Source: Hydrogenophilus thiooxidans (GTDB lineage Bacteria; Pseudomonadota; Gammaproteobacteria; Burkholderiales; Rhodocyclaceae). Taken from it: 64,000 nucleotides of DNA. Made by a program: the position numbers and the translations under genes. The notes below the pieces were generated by a model. The model was given only the letters and a program-made list of their open reading frames with translations, was not told the origin of the DNA and ran no database searches. Each line of letters begins with the position of its first letter. Position 1 is the first letter of the stretch. The stretch spans positions 39,356 through 103,355 of the forward strand of contig NZ_JAHLSY010000008.1 of assembly GCF_019049855.1 (NCBI RefSeq), given 5' to 3'. This document shows positions 1-7,936 of this stretch, in pieces.

Positions 1-312
1 GCCAGCGGCGATTTGGCCGCTGGCGGCAAGGAGCCCGAGCGCGATGGGGAGGTCGAAGCGGCTGCCGCTCTTGGGAAGGTCGGCCGGTGCGAGATTCACG
101 GTGATGCGGCGCACCGGAAATTCGTATCCGGCACTGGTGAGCGCCGCCCGGACGCGGTCGCGCGCCTCTTTCACTTCGGCATCAGGCAGTCCCACGAGCG
201 AAAAGCTCGGCAGGCCATTGGCCAAGTGCGCTTCGATCACCACTTCGGGCGCTGTGACACCCAGTGCGGCGCGGGTGCGAACCGAAGCCAGTGCCACAGC
301 CTTTCCCGTCAC
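1..312 (-). CDS. comM: ComM/YifB-family Mg-chelatase-like AAA ATPase, N-terminal part (gene runs off the left edge)
   Basis: Only the first 104 codons are in the window. The reading has the family's N-terminal signature: an [17 protein letters not shown] stretch, the [19 protein letters not shown] segment and then [12 protein letters not shown]. This region precedes the ATPase domain, which lies outside the window. In naturally competent bacteria ComM is a branch-migration helicase for integrating incoming DNA; elsewhere its role is less clear. The first possible start is a GTG at 312 that overlaps the tyrS stop (GTGA); a second GTG at 297 gives an N-terminus closer to family members. It follows tyrS directly and is probably cotranscribed with it. 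Confidence 0.85.
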   Translation of the reverse strand, partial: MTGKAVALASVRTRAALGVTAPEVVIEAHLANGLPSFSLVGLPDAEVKEARDRVRAALTSAGYEFPVRRITVNLAPADLPKSGSRFDLPIALGLLAASGQIAAG

Positions 313-1595
313 TGTGTCGCCGCGGTGTCCCAGACGACGAGCGCGTGCTGTTTTTTGCCGCGCGACAGGATCGTGTACCGTCCAAAGCGGCGCGCGTCGC
401 TTTCAAGCAGCGCACTCAGGTCGTTGACCTTGGCGCCGTTTACCGCAACCGCATTGCTTTGGATGAAGGTGCGCGCTTCGCTCTTCGAGCGGGCAAGCTG
501 TGCGGCGACCAGCGCGTCGATGAGCGGGGTGGGTTGTGCCGGAAGACGAACCGACGGCATGCCGTCGAGCGCGAGTTGTGCGTAATCCGTTTCGGTAAGC
601 GCCGCCAGGTCACCAGAGAAGAGCGCTTGGGTGATGTGCTGCGCCGCAGCGAGTGCTTCCGGCCCATGGACGAGGCGCGTGACCTCTTCAGCCAAGATCC
701 GCTGCGCCTCTGGTTTGCCGTCACGCGCGCGGTCGGCCGCTTCGATCGCTTCGATCTCCGCAACCGGCAGAAAGGTGAAGTAGCGCAGGAATTTATAGAC
801 GTCGGCATCGGCCGTGTTGAGCCAGAACTGGTAGAACTGATAGGGAGAGGTTTTATTGGCGTCGAGCCAGACGGCACCCGATTCGGTTTTGCCGAATTTG
901 GTGCCGTCCGCTTTGGTGACCAAGGGAAGGGTCAGCCCGAACGCTTCCGTCCGGAAGTAGCGGCGGATGAGGTCGATTCCGGCGGTGATGTTGCCCCACT
1001 GGTCGGAGCCGCCCAGTTGCAATCGGCAACCGAAGCGACGGTAGAGTTCGGCGAAGTCGTAGGCTTGGAGCAGCATGTAGGAGAATTCGGTGAATGAGAT
1101 GCCCACTTCGTCGCGTTCGATGCGTGCGGCAACCGCCTCTTTTTTGATCATCGCGTTCACGGAGAAGTGTTTGCCGACGTCGCGCAAAAAAGTAAGCACG
1201 TTCATTTCGCCGAACCAGTCGTGGTTGTTGGCGATGATCGCAGCGTTGGGGCCGTCGAACTCCAGGAACGGTTCGAGTTGGCGACGAATCTTTGCCGACC
1301 ATTCGAGGACGGTCTCCAACGTATTGAGTTTGCGCTCTTGCGCTTTGAAACTGGGGTCCCCGATCATCCCGGTGGCGCCACCGACGAGCGCAACCGGCTT
1401 GTGCCCTGCCAGTTGGAAACGGCGCAGCGCCAAAACCGGCACCAGATGGCCCAGATGGAGGCTGTCCGCAGTGGGGTCGAAGCCGCAGTAGAGCGTGATC
1501 GGACCGTTGGTGAGCACTTCGGCGAGCGCTTCCGGATGGGTGCATTGGGCGATGAGGCCGCGTGCGGCGAGGTCGTCGAGTAGGTTCGTGGTCAT
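309..1595 (-). CDS. tyrS: Tyrosyl-tRNA synthetase
   Basis: Class I aminoacyl-tRNA synthetase that charges tRNA-Tyr in the cytoplasm. The product is 428 residues, close to the 424 of the E. coli enzyme. The HIGH signature appears as HLGH at residues 47-50 after [10 protein letters not shown], the GGSDQWGN tyrosine-pocket motif lies near 195-202, and the KMSKS loop is KFGKT at 233-237. The last 70 residues form an S4 RNA-binding domain. The ATG at 1595 is chosen because family similarity starts there; the frame stays open far upstream, but that extension has no recognisable protein. No good Shine-Dalgarno is visible. A TATAAT lies about 35 bases upstream. Confidence 0.96.
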   Translation of the reverse strand: MTTNLLDDLAARGLIAQCTHPEALAEVLTNGPITLYCGFDPTADSLHLGHLVPVLALRRFQLAGHKPVALVGGATGMIGDPSFKAQERKLNTLETVLEWSAKIRRQLEPFLEFDGPNAAIIANNHDWFGEMNVLTFLRDVGKHFSVNAMIKKEAVAARIERDEVGISFTEFSYMLLQAYDFAELYRRFGCRLQLGGSDQWGNITAGIDLIRRYFRTEAFGLTLPLVTKADGTKFGKTESGAVWLDANKTSPYQFYQFWLNTADADVYKFLRYFTFLPVAEIEAIEAADRARDGKPEAQRILAEEVTRLVHGPEALAAAQHITQALFSGDLAALTETDYAQLALDGMPSVRLPAQPTPLIDALVAAQLARSKSEARTFIQSNAVAVNGAKVNDLSALLESDARRFGRYTILSRGKKQHALVVWDTAATQ

Positions 1596-1629
1596 CGTCG
1601 TTGCCGTTGCACGGAATGGGACTGCCGGG

Positions 1630-1635
1630 ATTATA
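1630..1635 (-). promoter_or_regulatory. Probable -10 element (TATAAT) of the tyrS promoter
   Basis: A perfect TATAAT is read on the minus strand about 35 bases before the tyrS start codon. A matching -35 hexamer is not obvious, so the call rests on the -10 and its position. It would give a 5' leader of roughly 28 bases, too short for a classical T-box. Confidence 0.5.
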
Positions 1636-1693
1636 ACGTCAGGAGCACGAAGGGGGCTGCACGATACCGCGCGGTGCAGCCGCATCGCAGTGG

Positions 1694-1726
1694 TTAGCGG
1701 TCTGGGGGTGATTAGCGGTATAGAAT
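1694..1726 (+). promoter_or_regulatory. Direct repeat TTAGCGGT x2 leading into a TATAGAAT -10-like element upstream of glycerate kinase
   Basis: TTAGCGGT occurs at 1694-1701 and again at 1712-1719, a period of 18 bases, and the second copy runs straight into TATAGAAT (1719-1726). The remaining 5' region up to 1851 shows no gene. The arrangement looks like a promoter with a repeated regulator site, but no regulator gene is adjacent. Confidence 0.35.
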
Positions 1727-1851
1727 GGCACCCGTAGGGTGGTGGGGTAGCGTCGATGCGTATCGCACCGCACCGGGCGTGGCGCGGGTGATCGAACCCG
1801 GGGTGGTGTTCAGCAAAACCACACGGTGGATCGTTGGATGGGAGGTGCGCG

Positions 1852-3219
1852 ATGGCGGAACGGGGCAGTGACCAATTGGGTGCGCCGCAAAAGGATGACG
1901 CGGTTCGCGCGCAGCTGCACGCCCTTTTTGCGGCGGCGGTGGCGCGGGCGCAACCCGAACAGGTGATGCCGGAATGGGTGGCGCAGTTGATCGCTGAAGC
2001 GCCGCGTGGCCGGACGATCGTCGTCGGTGCCGGAAAAGCGAGCGCAGCGATGGCCGCGGCGCTCGCGGCGCAATGGCCAGAGGCGTTGCCCCTTTCCGGC
2101 GTGGTGGTGACCCGATACGGCCATCTGCCGCCAGCGTGCGCGCACGGCGCGACACCGTGCGGACGCATCCGACTTCTCGAAGCGGCCCACCCGACCCCCG
2201 ATGCGGCAGGGTGCCATGCCGCGCAAATGGTGCTCGACGCGGTGGCCGAAGCGGGCCCGGACGATCGTGTGGTCTGTCTCCTCTCTGGCGGGGGTTCGGC
2301 GTTGTTGCCGCTTCCACAAGCGGGAGTGTCCCTTGCCACATTGCAGTCGATCACTGCGCAGTTGTTGGCCTGCGGCGCGACGATAGCCGAAATCAACTGC
2401 GTGCGCAAACACCTGTCGCGGATCCAAGGCGGACGGTTGGCGCTTGCCGCAGCACCGGCACCGGTGGTGACGTTGGCGATCAGCGACGTGCCGGGGGACG
2501 ACCCTGCGGTGATCGCAAGCGGCCCAACGGTCCCCGACCCCACGACCTGCGCGGAAGCGTTGGCGGTGCTCGAACGCTATGCGATCGCAGTGCCTGACGC
2601 AGTCCGTACCGCGCTCGCTGAGGGGCGCTGGGAGACCCCGAAACCGGACCACCCTCACTTTGCCCGTTGTCGTTATCACCTCATCGCGACGCCATGGGAG
2701 AGCCTTGCCGCCGCAGCCGAGGAGGCGCGCCGTTTTGGTTTCGCTGCCCATATCCTGAGCGACGCGATCGAAGGAGAGAGCCAGACGGTGGCGCAGTGGC
2801 ACGCCGCGCTCGCCCGCGCGGTGGTGTGCCACGGTGAGCCGTTTTGCGCGCCGTGTGTGCTCCTCTCTGGCGGGGAGACGACAGTAACATTGCCGCGAAA
2901 ACCTGCTGACCCGCTCCTTCCGGCACGGGGTGGGCGCAACAGTGAGTTTCTGCTGGCGCTGGCGTTGGCGCTGGACGGCGCGGCGCATGTCTGGGCGATC
3001 GCGGGGGATACCGACGGGATCGACGGCAGCGAAGAGAACGCCGGGGCGCTCGTCACCCCGACCACCCTGGCGCGCGCCCGTGCGTTGGGGGTAGATGCGC
3101 GGTGTTACTTGGCGGCACACGACGCCTACGATTTCTTTGCAGCGCTGGGTGACTTGGTGGTGACCGGACCGACGCGGACCAACGTCAACGATTTCCGGGC
3201 GCTCATCATCGTGCGATAA
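1852..3219 (+). CDS. Glycerate 2-kinase, TtuD/GckA type (DUF4147 + MOFRL)
   Basis: This 455-residue protein phosphorylates glycerate to 2-phosphoglycerate, feeding glyoxylate or tartrate-derived carbon into glycolysis. It has the N-terminal [10 protein letters not shown] motif, the LLSGGGSAL loop, an [16 protein letters not shown] segment and [14 protein letters not shown]. The C-terminal MOFRL domain is recognised by LLSGGETTV, the [13 protein letters not shown] helix and the GDTDGIDG ending. The start at 1852 follows a clear GGAGGT seven bases upstream; an in-frame ATG 18 bases earlier lacks one. It stands alone between tyrS and the TauE gene, with no other glyoxylate genes nearby. Confidence 0.9.
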   Translation: MAERGSDQLGAPQKDDAVRAQLHALFAAAVARAQPEQVMPEWVAQLIAEAPRGRTIVVGAGKASAAMAAALAAQWPEALPLSGVVVTRYGHLPPACAHGATPCGRIRLLEAAHPTPDAAGCHAAQMVLDAVAEAGPDDRVVCLLSGGGSALLPLPQAGVSLATLQSITAQLLACGATIAEINCVRKHLSRIQGGRLALAAAPAPVVTLAISDVPGDDPAVIASGPTVPDPTTCAEALAVLERYAIAVPDAVRTALAEGRWETPKPDHPHFARCRYHLIATPWESLAAAAEEARRFGFAAHILSDAIEGESQTVAQWHAALARAVVCHGEPFCAPCVLLSGGETTVTLPRKPADPLLPARGGRNSEFLLALALALDGAAHVWAIAGDTDGIDGSEENAGALVTPTTLARARALGVDARCYLAAHDAYDFFAALGDLVVTGPTRTNVNDFRALIIVR

Positions 3220-3244
3220 AACCCAGGTCGATAACGGAATAACC

Positions 3245-3279
3245 GAAAACGGGTGTTTTCCGTACCGCATGCCCGGTAC
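3245..3279. promoter_or_regulatory. Two adjacent short inverted repeats before the TauE gene
   Basis: GAAAAC/GTTTTC (3245-3250 and 3255-3260, four-base loop) is followed by GTACCG/CGGTAC (3262-3267 and 3274-3279, six-base loop). The first could be a weak terminator for the kinase gene; the second looks more like a protein-binding site. Neither has a T-tract. Confidence 0.25.
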
Positions 3280-3311
3280 ATTTGAAAGCAGACAGGTACG
3301 GGGAAAACGGT

Positions 3312-4169
3312 ATGGAATGGGCTCTGGTTGCAGGCGGCGCGCTCGTTGGCTTCATCGTCGGGTTGACCGGCGTCGGAGGCGGTTCGTTGATGACGCCGCT
3401 CCTGATATACGGTTTTGGCGTATCGCCTCATCTTGCGGTCGGTACCGACCTTCTGTTTGCAGCGATCACCAAATCGGGGGGCGCGCTTTCCTTTGCGAAG
3501 CATCGCATGGTGCCGTGGCGAATCGTCGTTCCGCTCACCGTCGGCGGCCTGGCAGGGGTCGGTGTGATGTTGGTGTTCCTGAAAACCGTAGGGCCGGCGA
3601 GCGAACACGTTCACCGCCTGATGCAGTACACGTTGGGGGTGATGTTGCTGCTCACCGCAGCGGCAACCCTCTACAAAGTGGTGAAGAGCGGGGGCGTGGT
3701 GACGCCATCGCCAAGCGCCGCATTGGACAACCGTGGTGCCACTCCTGCCGCGGCGCATGGTCGCGTCAATTCTGGCAGCGCAGCGCACACGGTGCGCGAT
3801 CGCGAACAGCCACGTTGGGCGGCGGGACCCTGGGTGATGGGCGCGGTGATCGGCGCGTTGGTCACGCTCACCTCGGTTGGGGCTGGTGCGGTGGGTATGG
3901 CGATCCTGATGGTGCTCTATCCGCATGTGCCGTTGCCCCGGCTGGTCGCTGCGGACGTCACCTACGCCGTGCCGCTGACGCTGGCGGCGGGGTTGGGGCA
4001 CGCTGCGCTCGGCACCGTCGATTGGGCGATGCTGGGTTGGTTGTTGTTGGGTTCGCTTCCAGGTATCTGGGTCGGGAGTCACCTGGTCCGTGTCGTCCCA
4101 CAACGCTGGGTACGCTCCGTTTTGTCGCTGCTATTGGGCGGCATCGGTGCGAAGCTGCTGCTGGCGTAG
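3312..4169 (+). CDS. TauE/SafE-family sulfite/organosulfonate exporter (membrane permease)
   Basis: A 285-residue inner-membrane protein of the TSUP (DUF81) family, which exports sulfite or sulfonates, or moves other organic anions. The family start is visible as GFIVGLTGVGGGSLMTPLLI, followed by GTDLLFAAITKSGGA. A second half-repeat near 190-210 reads TSVGAGAVGMAILM. A hydrophilic loop of about 45 residues separates the halves. The ATG at 3312 is preferred over a TTG ten codons earlier because it sits directly before the first membrane segment and behind a GGGGAA stretch. The substrate cannot be told from sequence. Confidence 0.85.
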   Translation: MEWALVAGGALVGFIVGLTGVGGGSLMTPLLIYGFGVSPHLAVGTDLLFAAITKSGGALSFAKHRMVPWRIVVPLTVGGLAGVGVMLVFLKTVGPASEHVHRLMQYTLGVMLLLTAAATLYKVVKSGGVVTPSPSAALDNRGATPAAAHGRVNSGSAAHTVRDREQPRWAAGPWVMGAVIGALVTLTSVGAGAVGMAILMVLYPHVPLPRLVAADVTYAVPLTLAAGLGHAALGTVDWAMLGWLLLGSLPGIWVGSHLVRVVPQRWVRSVLSLLLGGIGAKLLLA

Positions 4170-4186
4170 CGATTCGCGGTAGCGAA

Positions 4187-4231
4187 CAAGTCAAACAAAC
4201 GTTTGACTTGCTCATCTCCTTGCGCTATCCT
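4187..4231 (+). promoter_or_regulatory. Sigma70 promoter overlapped by a perfect PsrA/TetR-like palindromic operator
   Basis: A perfect ten-base inverted repeat, CAAGTCAAAC at 4187-4196 and GTTTGACTTG at 4201-4210, is separated by AAAC. Its core, CAAAC-N4-GTTTG, matches the published PsrA box (C/G)AAAC-N2-4-GTTT(G/C). The right arm contains TTGACT (4203-4208), exactly 17 bases before TATCCT (4226-4231), forming a good sigma70 promoter. A bound dimer would cover the -35 element and repress. The next gene is nitronate monooxygenase at 4266. Which regulator binds is inference; none is encoded nearby. Confidence 0.7.
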
Positions 4232-4265
4232 TGATCTGTTTTTTCGACACGCCAAGGAGAACCCT

Positions 4266-5237
4266 ATGCCGATTCCAGCAGCTTTCCAAGGTCGTTTTCG
4301 GGTGCCGGTGATCGCCGCGCCGATGTTTCTCGTCTCGGGCCCCGAATTGGTGATCGCGGCGTGCAAGGCGGGGGTTGCTGGCACCTTCCCGTCGCTCAAT
4401 GCGCGCCCGGTGGCGCAACTGGAAGCGTGGCTCGATTGCATCACGCGGGAACTCGCCGAAGCAGCCGCGCAGCACCCGGAACAACCGGTTGCCCCGTTCG
4501 GGGTAAACCTGATTCTGCACCATTCGAACACGCGGTTGGCCGAAGATCTGGCACTCATCGAGCGCTTCAAGGTGCCATTCGTGATCACCAGCCTGGGCAA
4601 TCCTCGGGAAGCCGCCGAGCGGATCCATGCGTATGGCGGGTTGGTCTTTGCCGACGTGATCCATGCCTACCACGCGAAGAAGGCGATCGAAGCGGGGGTC
4701 GATGGGATCATCGCGGTGTGCGCGGGCGCGGGCGGCCACGCGGGTACTCAGAGCCCGTTCGCACTCGCCCGTGAGATTCGCGAATTTTGGGACGGCACGC
4801 TCGTTCTCGCCGGGGCGATTTCCGATGGGTACAGCGTGCGCGCCGCTGAAGTGTTGGGTGCCGATTTCGCCTACATGGGGACGCGCTTCATTGCAACTAA
4901 GGAATCGATGGCCAGCCCTGGGTACAAGGAGATGGTGACGCGCTGCACGGCATCCGACGTGGTCTATACCGACGCGGTTTCGGGTACCAACGCGAACTTC
5001 CTTTGGCCGAGCCTCGAAGCCGCGGGATTCAAGCGCGAAGAACTCGCGATCAACTTCGGTAAAGGGAAACTGAAGGCGATCGGTGACGAAGCGAAAGCGT
5101 GGCGGGACATCTGGAGTGCCGGGCACGGCGTTTCGGTGATCCACGACGTTCCGACCGTAGCTGAATTGGTCGCGCGGCTCGAAACCGAATATCGGCAAGC
5201 GGCGGCGTTGCCGGTGAGCGCCGCAGTGCGCGGGTGA
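4266..5237 (+). CDS. Nitronate monooxygenase (2-nitropropane dioxygenase family)
   Basis: FMN-dependent flavoenzyme of 323 residues that oxidises alkyl nitronates such as propionate-3-nitronate. It is a single TIM barrel: the start RVPVIAAPMFLVSGPELV is the first strand and FMN loop, GVNLILHHSN the next, and AVCAGAGGHAGTQSPFAL carries the conserved His of the active-site loop. Later, LAGAISDGYSVRAAEVLGA and YMGTRFIAT form the phosphate-binding end. The start follows a perfect AAGGAGA. The operator and promoter directly upstream suggest regulated expression, possibly tied to fatty-acid or nitro-compound stress. The substrate is assigned by family only. Confidence 0.88.
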   Translation: MPIPAAFQGRFRVPVIAAPMFLVSGPELVIAACKAGVAGTFPSLNARPVAQLEAWLDCITRELAEAAAQHPEQPVAPFGVNLILHHSNTRLAEDLALIERFKVPFVITSLGNPREAAERIHAYGGLVFADVIHAYHAKKAIEAGVDGIIAVCAGAGGHAGTQSPFALAREIREFWDGTLVLAGAISDGYSVRAAEVLGADFAYMGTRFIATKESMASPGYKEMVTRCTASDVVYTDAVSGTNANFLWPSLEAAGFKREELAINFGKGKLKAIGDEAKAWRDIWSAGHGVSVIHDVPTVAELVARLETEYRQAAALPVSAAVRG

Positions 5238-5262
5238 TTTTTTTGGGTGTGAGGAGACGACG

Positions 5263-7116
5263 ATGAAAAACAGGAAACGGCAAATCGGGATCGCGGTGGC
5301 GTCGGCGCTCGCGATCCTTTCGGGTGGTGTCCATGCCCAGGCAGTGGTATTCGGTGACAGCCTGAGTGATGCGGGCACGTACGCGCTGATTCCGGGGGTT
5401 GGCCGCTTCACGACCAATCCGGGGCCGGTCTGGAGCGAACGCATCGTGCAGGGCTTGGGCGGTACGGTCGGCCCCGCACAATTGTGGGCCGGAAGTGGCG
5501 CATTCGTACCGAACCCGTACGGTGGCGACATCTGGGCACAGGGTGGGGCGCGGGTGACGCAGCTGCCCGGGGTGCAACCCACGCCGCCCACGGAAGACGC
5601 CAAACCGCTGGCGACTCAAATCCAGGAGTACCTGACGGCCAATGGCGGCACCGCAAACCCGAAAACGACCTATTTCCTTTGGGGCGGCGCGAACGACATC
5701 TTCTGGCAAACCGGCTACAGCGGCAATGCGCCGGCCGTGATGCAGACGGAAATCCAGAGCGCGGCGCAGCAGATGGGAGCGCTTACCGCGGTATTGCGGC
5801 AGGCGGGTGCAACGCGGCAGGTAGTGCTTACCGTGCCGGATATTGGGGCTACGCCGTTCGGTCTGTCGCAGCCGTCGGCTGCGCGTGCTGGGTTGAGCGG
5901 CTTGACGACGCTCTATAACCTGACGCTCAATAGCACCGTGAGTGCATTGGGTGAACAAGGCGTCCTGCTTCTTGACGCCGATGGGCTCTTCAAAGAGGTG
6001 GTGGCCAACCCGGCGGCATTTGGCTTCACCGTAGGCAATGCGGGGGTGGCGTGCGTGACGACTACGTCGCTCGTCTGTTCCAGTGCGACGCTGGTCGCAC
6101 CCGACGCGTCCACGACCTATCTCTTCGCCGATGGGGTTCATCCGACGAGCGGGGGACACGAACTGATCGCCGATTTCGTCACGCAGGCGCTCACGGCGCC
6201 CTACTTCGTCGGTGCCGTGGCCGACCATGTGGCGTCGGCGGCAAACGCCCAATGGCGGCTCGTCACGACGCGGACATTGTCCGGTTTCGCTGCAGGGGCT
6301 CAGGGTTGGTGGGCGACCGTTTCGGGTGAACGCATCACCACCGACGCCACCGCGACGCAAGCGAAGCGGCGTGCGACACCGACTCGTGTCGACGTCGGTT
6401 TCGACGGCGAATGGGGCGACGGCTGGTGGGGTGGCGTCACCGTCGGGTTCGTTCACGATTCCCTCAAAGTGACCGCTTTGGGCAACGCCGATGGCAACGG
6501 CGCCTCTCTTGCGGCGTATCTGGGCAAACGGTGGGGAGCGCGCTATGCCACCCTCACCGCAGGGATGGCCGGAATTTCCTATGACCTCGAACGGGAGATG
6601 ACGCTGCGCACGCTTGCGCGCACCGAGCGCGGCTCGACCAGCGGAAGCGTACGTCAAGTCCGTTTCGAGGTCGGGCAATGGTTCGGCGAATCGGCACGAT
6701 TGCATGGACCGTTCGCGGCACTGGGTTGGCGCTGGGTCCATCTGGGGGGTTACAGCGAGACGAGCGGTTCTGCGACGGCGCTGCGCTTCGCGGCGCAGGA
6801 TTTCGATCAAGGGGTCGGTCAGATCGGCTATCAATGGCGGATGCACAGCGCGCCCAACCTGGTGTGGCAGGGTCGGCTGGCGCTCGAAAAGGCGTTCCAG
6901 GATAGCCGCCGTACTGTGACCCATGGCGCGGTGGGTTGGGCTGGGGCGTTCCCGACCGAAGTAGGGAGCGACAACGGCGTGCAGGTGACCGCTGACCTTG
7001 GTGTGCAGTGGAACCTGGCGTCGCAGCAGCAGCTTCGGCTGGGGCTCTTTGCCACCGCGGGTCAGAACGACCAGCGCGCCGCGGGCCTTTCGCTCAACTG
7101 GCAAAAGGCGTTCTGA
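5263..7116 (+). CDS. GDSL-type esterase/lipase autotransporter (EstA/EstP-like)
   Basis: A 617-residue outer-membrane esterase. Residues 1-25 form a signal peptide ending VHA. The GDSL block is VFGDSLSDAG with the nucleophile Ser33; GGANDIFW and PDIGATPFG are the next SGNH blocks, and FADGVHPTSGGHE near residue 286 supplies the Asp/His pair. From about residue 340 to the end is an autotransporter beta-barrel of alternating strands closing with a terminal Phe, so the catalytic domain would be displayed at the surface as in Pseudomonas EstA. A GAGGAGA site precedes the ATG. Its last 23 bases overlap the convergent pxpA gene. Confidence 0.92.
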   Translation: MKNRKRQIGIAVASALAILSGGVHAQAVVFGDSLSDAGTYALIPGVGRFTTNPGPVWSERIVQGLGGTVGPAQLWAGSGAFVPNPYGGDIWAQGGARVTQLPGVQPTPPTEDAKPLATQIQEYLTANGGTANPKTTYFLWGGANDIFWQTGYSGNAPAVMQTEIQSAAQQMGALTAVLRQAGATRQVVLTVPDIGATPFGLSQPSAARAGLSGLTTLYNLTLNSTVSALGEQGVLLLDADGLFKEVVANPAAFGFTVGNAGVACVTTTSLVCSSATLVAPDASTTYLFADGVHPTSGGHELIADFVTQALTAPYFVGAVADHVASAANAQWRLVTTRTLSGFAAGAQGWWATVSGERITTDATATQAKRRATPTRVDVGFDGEWGDGWWGGVTVGFVHDSLKVTALGNADGNGASLAAYLGKRWGARYATLTAGMAGISYDLEREMTLRTLARTERGSTSGSVRQVRFEVGQWFGESARLHGPFAALGWRWVHLGGYSETSGSATALRFAAQDFDQGVGQIGYQWRMHSAPNLVWQGRLALEKAFQDSRRTVTHGAVGWAGAFPTEVGSDNGVQVTADLGVQWNLASQQQLRLGLFATAGQNDQRAAGLSLNWQKAF

Positions 7117-7936
7117 CCGAGTCGAACAACGCAGGAAGTGGCGCGAGCGCGACGCCCTGCTCCTGTAACGTCGCGGCCAGCGCTTGCGCGATCGCTACCG
7201 CTTCCGGGGTGTCGCCGTGCACGCAGATCGCGTGGATCGGCGCCGGGAGGACTTCCCCCGTGGCGGTGACGACGCCGCCGGCTTCGAGCATCGTTTGGAC
7301 GTGACGGAGCACCGCGTCGGGGTCATGAAGCACCGCACCCGGTTCGCTGCGGGGCACCAGTGTGCCGTCGGCCGTGTAGGCGCGGTCGGCGAAGATTTCG
7401 TGGGCGACGGGAAGCGCAGCGTCGTGACCCGCAGCGGCAAGCGCTGAGTGCGGAGGCGCGAGCAGGATCAAGGCGCGGGTGTTCTGCCAGGGGATGCCGT
7501 GGCCGCTACCCGCAAGTGCCTGGCTTGCGGTTTGCACGGCGTGGACGATTGCGCGCGCGGTGACGGGATCGCGCCAGGCGCGGTTGTAAAGCGCACCGTG
7601 GGGTTTGACGTGGGTCAGCGTCACCCCTTCACTGGCCGCGAGTGTGGCCAACGCGCCGATTTGGTAAAGGAGAAGCGCTTCGAGCTCTTCAGGCGGAATC
7701 GCCATCTCACGGCGGCCAAAGCCGAGAAGGTCCGGGTAGCTTGGGTGGGCGCCGACACTCACCTGTGCGGCGCGCGCCAATGCCAGGGTCTTGCGTGCCG
7801 TGACGGGGTCTCCCCCGTGAAAACCGCAGGCAAGACTCGCACTTTGCACGAGTGCGAGCATCGCGGCGTCATTGCCCATCGACCAGGCGCCGTACGATTC
7901 GCCCAAATCAGCGTTGAGATTGAGGGTAAGGGTCAT
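7094..7936 (-). CDS. pxpA: 5-oxoprolinase subunit A (LamB/YcsF family)
   Basis: PxpA works with PxpB and PxpC in the ATP-dependent opening of 5-oxoproline (pyroglutamate) to glutamate. The 280-residue product shows the family start LNADLGESYGAW, then SLACGFHGGDP, VGAHPSYPDLLGFGRR and HVKPHGALYN, ending with ICVHGDTPEAV. The start at 7936 follows GGAGGA and overlaps the pxpC stop by four bases. It is the last gene of a B-C-A operon. The gene tail overlaps the convergent esterase gene. Confidence 0.95.
   Translation of the reverse strand: MTLTLNLNADLGESYGAWSMGNDAAMLALVQSASLACGFHGGDPVTARKTLALARAAQVSVGAHPSYPDLLGFGRREMAIPPEELEALLLYQIGALATLAASEGVTLTHVKPHGALYNRAWRDPVTARAIVHAVQTASQALAGSGHGIPWQNTRALILLAPPHSALAAAGHDAALPVAHEIFADRAYTADGTLVPRSEPGAVLHDPDAVLRHVQTMLEAGGVVTATGEVLPAPIHAICVHGDTPEAVAIAQALAATLQEQGVALAPLPALFDSVRTPFAS

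Noticed and set aside
1596..2543. Large N-terminal extension of tyrS on the minus strand
   Set aside because: The frame is open for 300 codons opposite the glycerate kinase gene but has no TyrS similarity; TyrS homology starts exactly at 1595.
5237..5262. Terminator after nitronate monooxygenase
   Set aside because: A run of T follows the stop codon, but no convincing GC stem precedes it.
5050..7104. 684-codon open frame on the minus strand
   Set aside because: It is opposite the autotransporter esterase, Arg/Pro-rich and without any motif; a GC-rich shadow.
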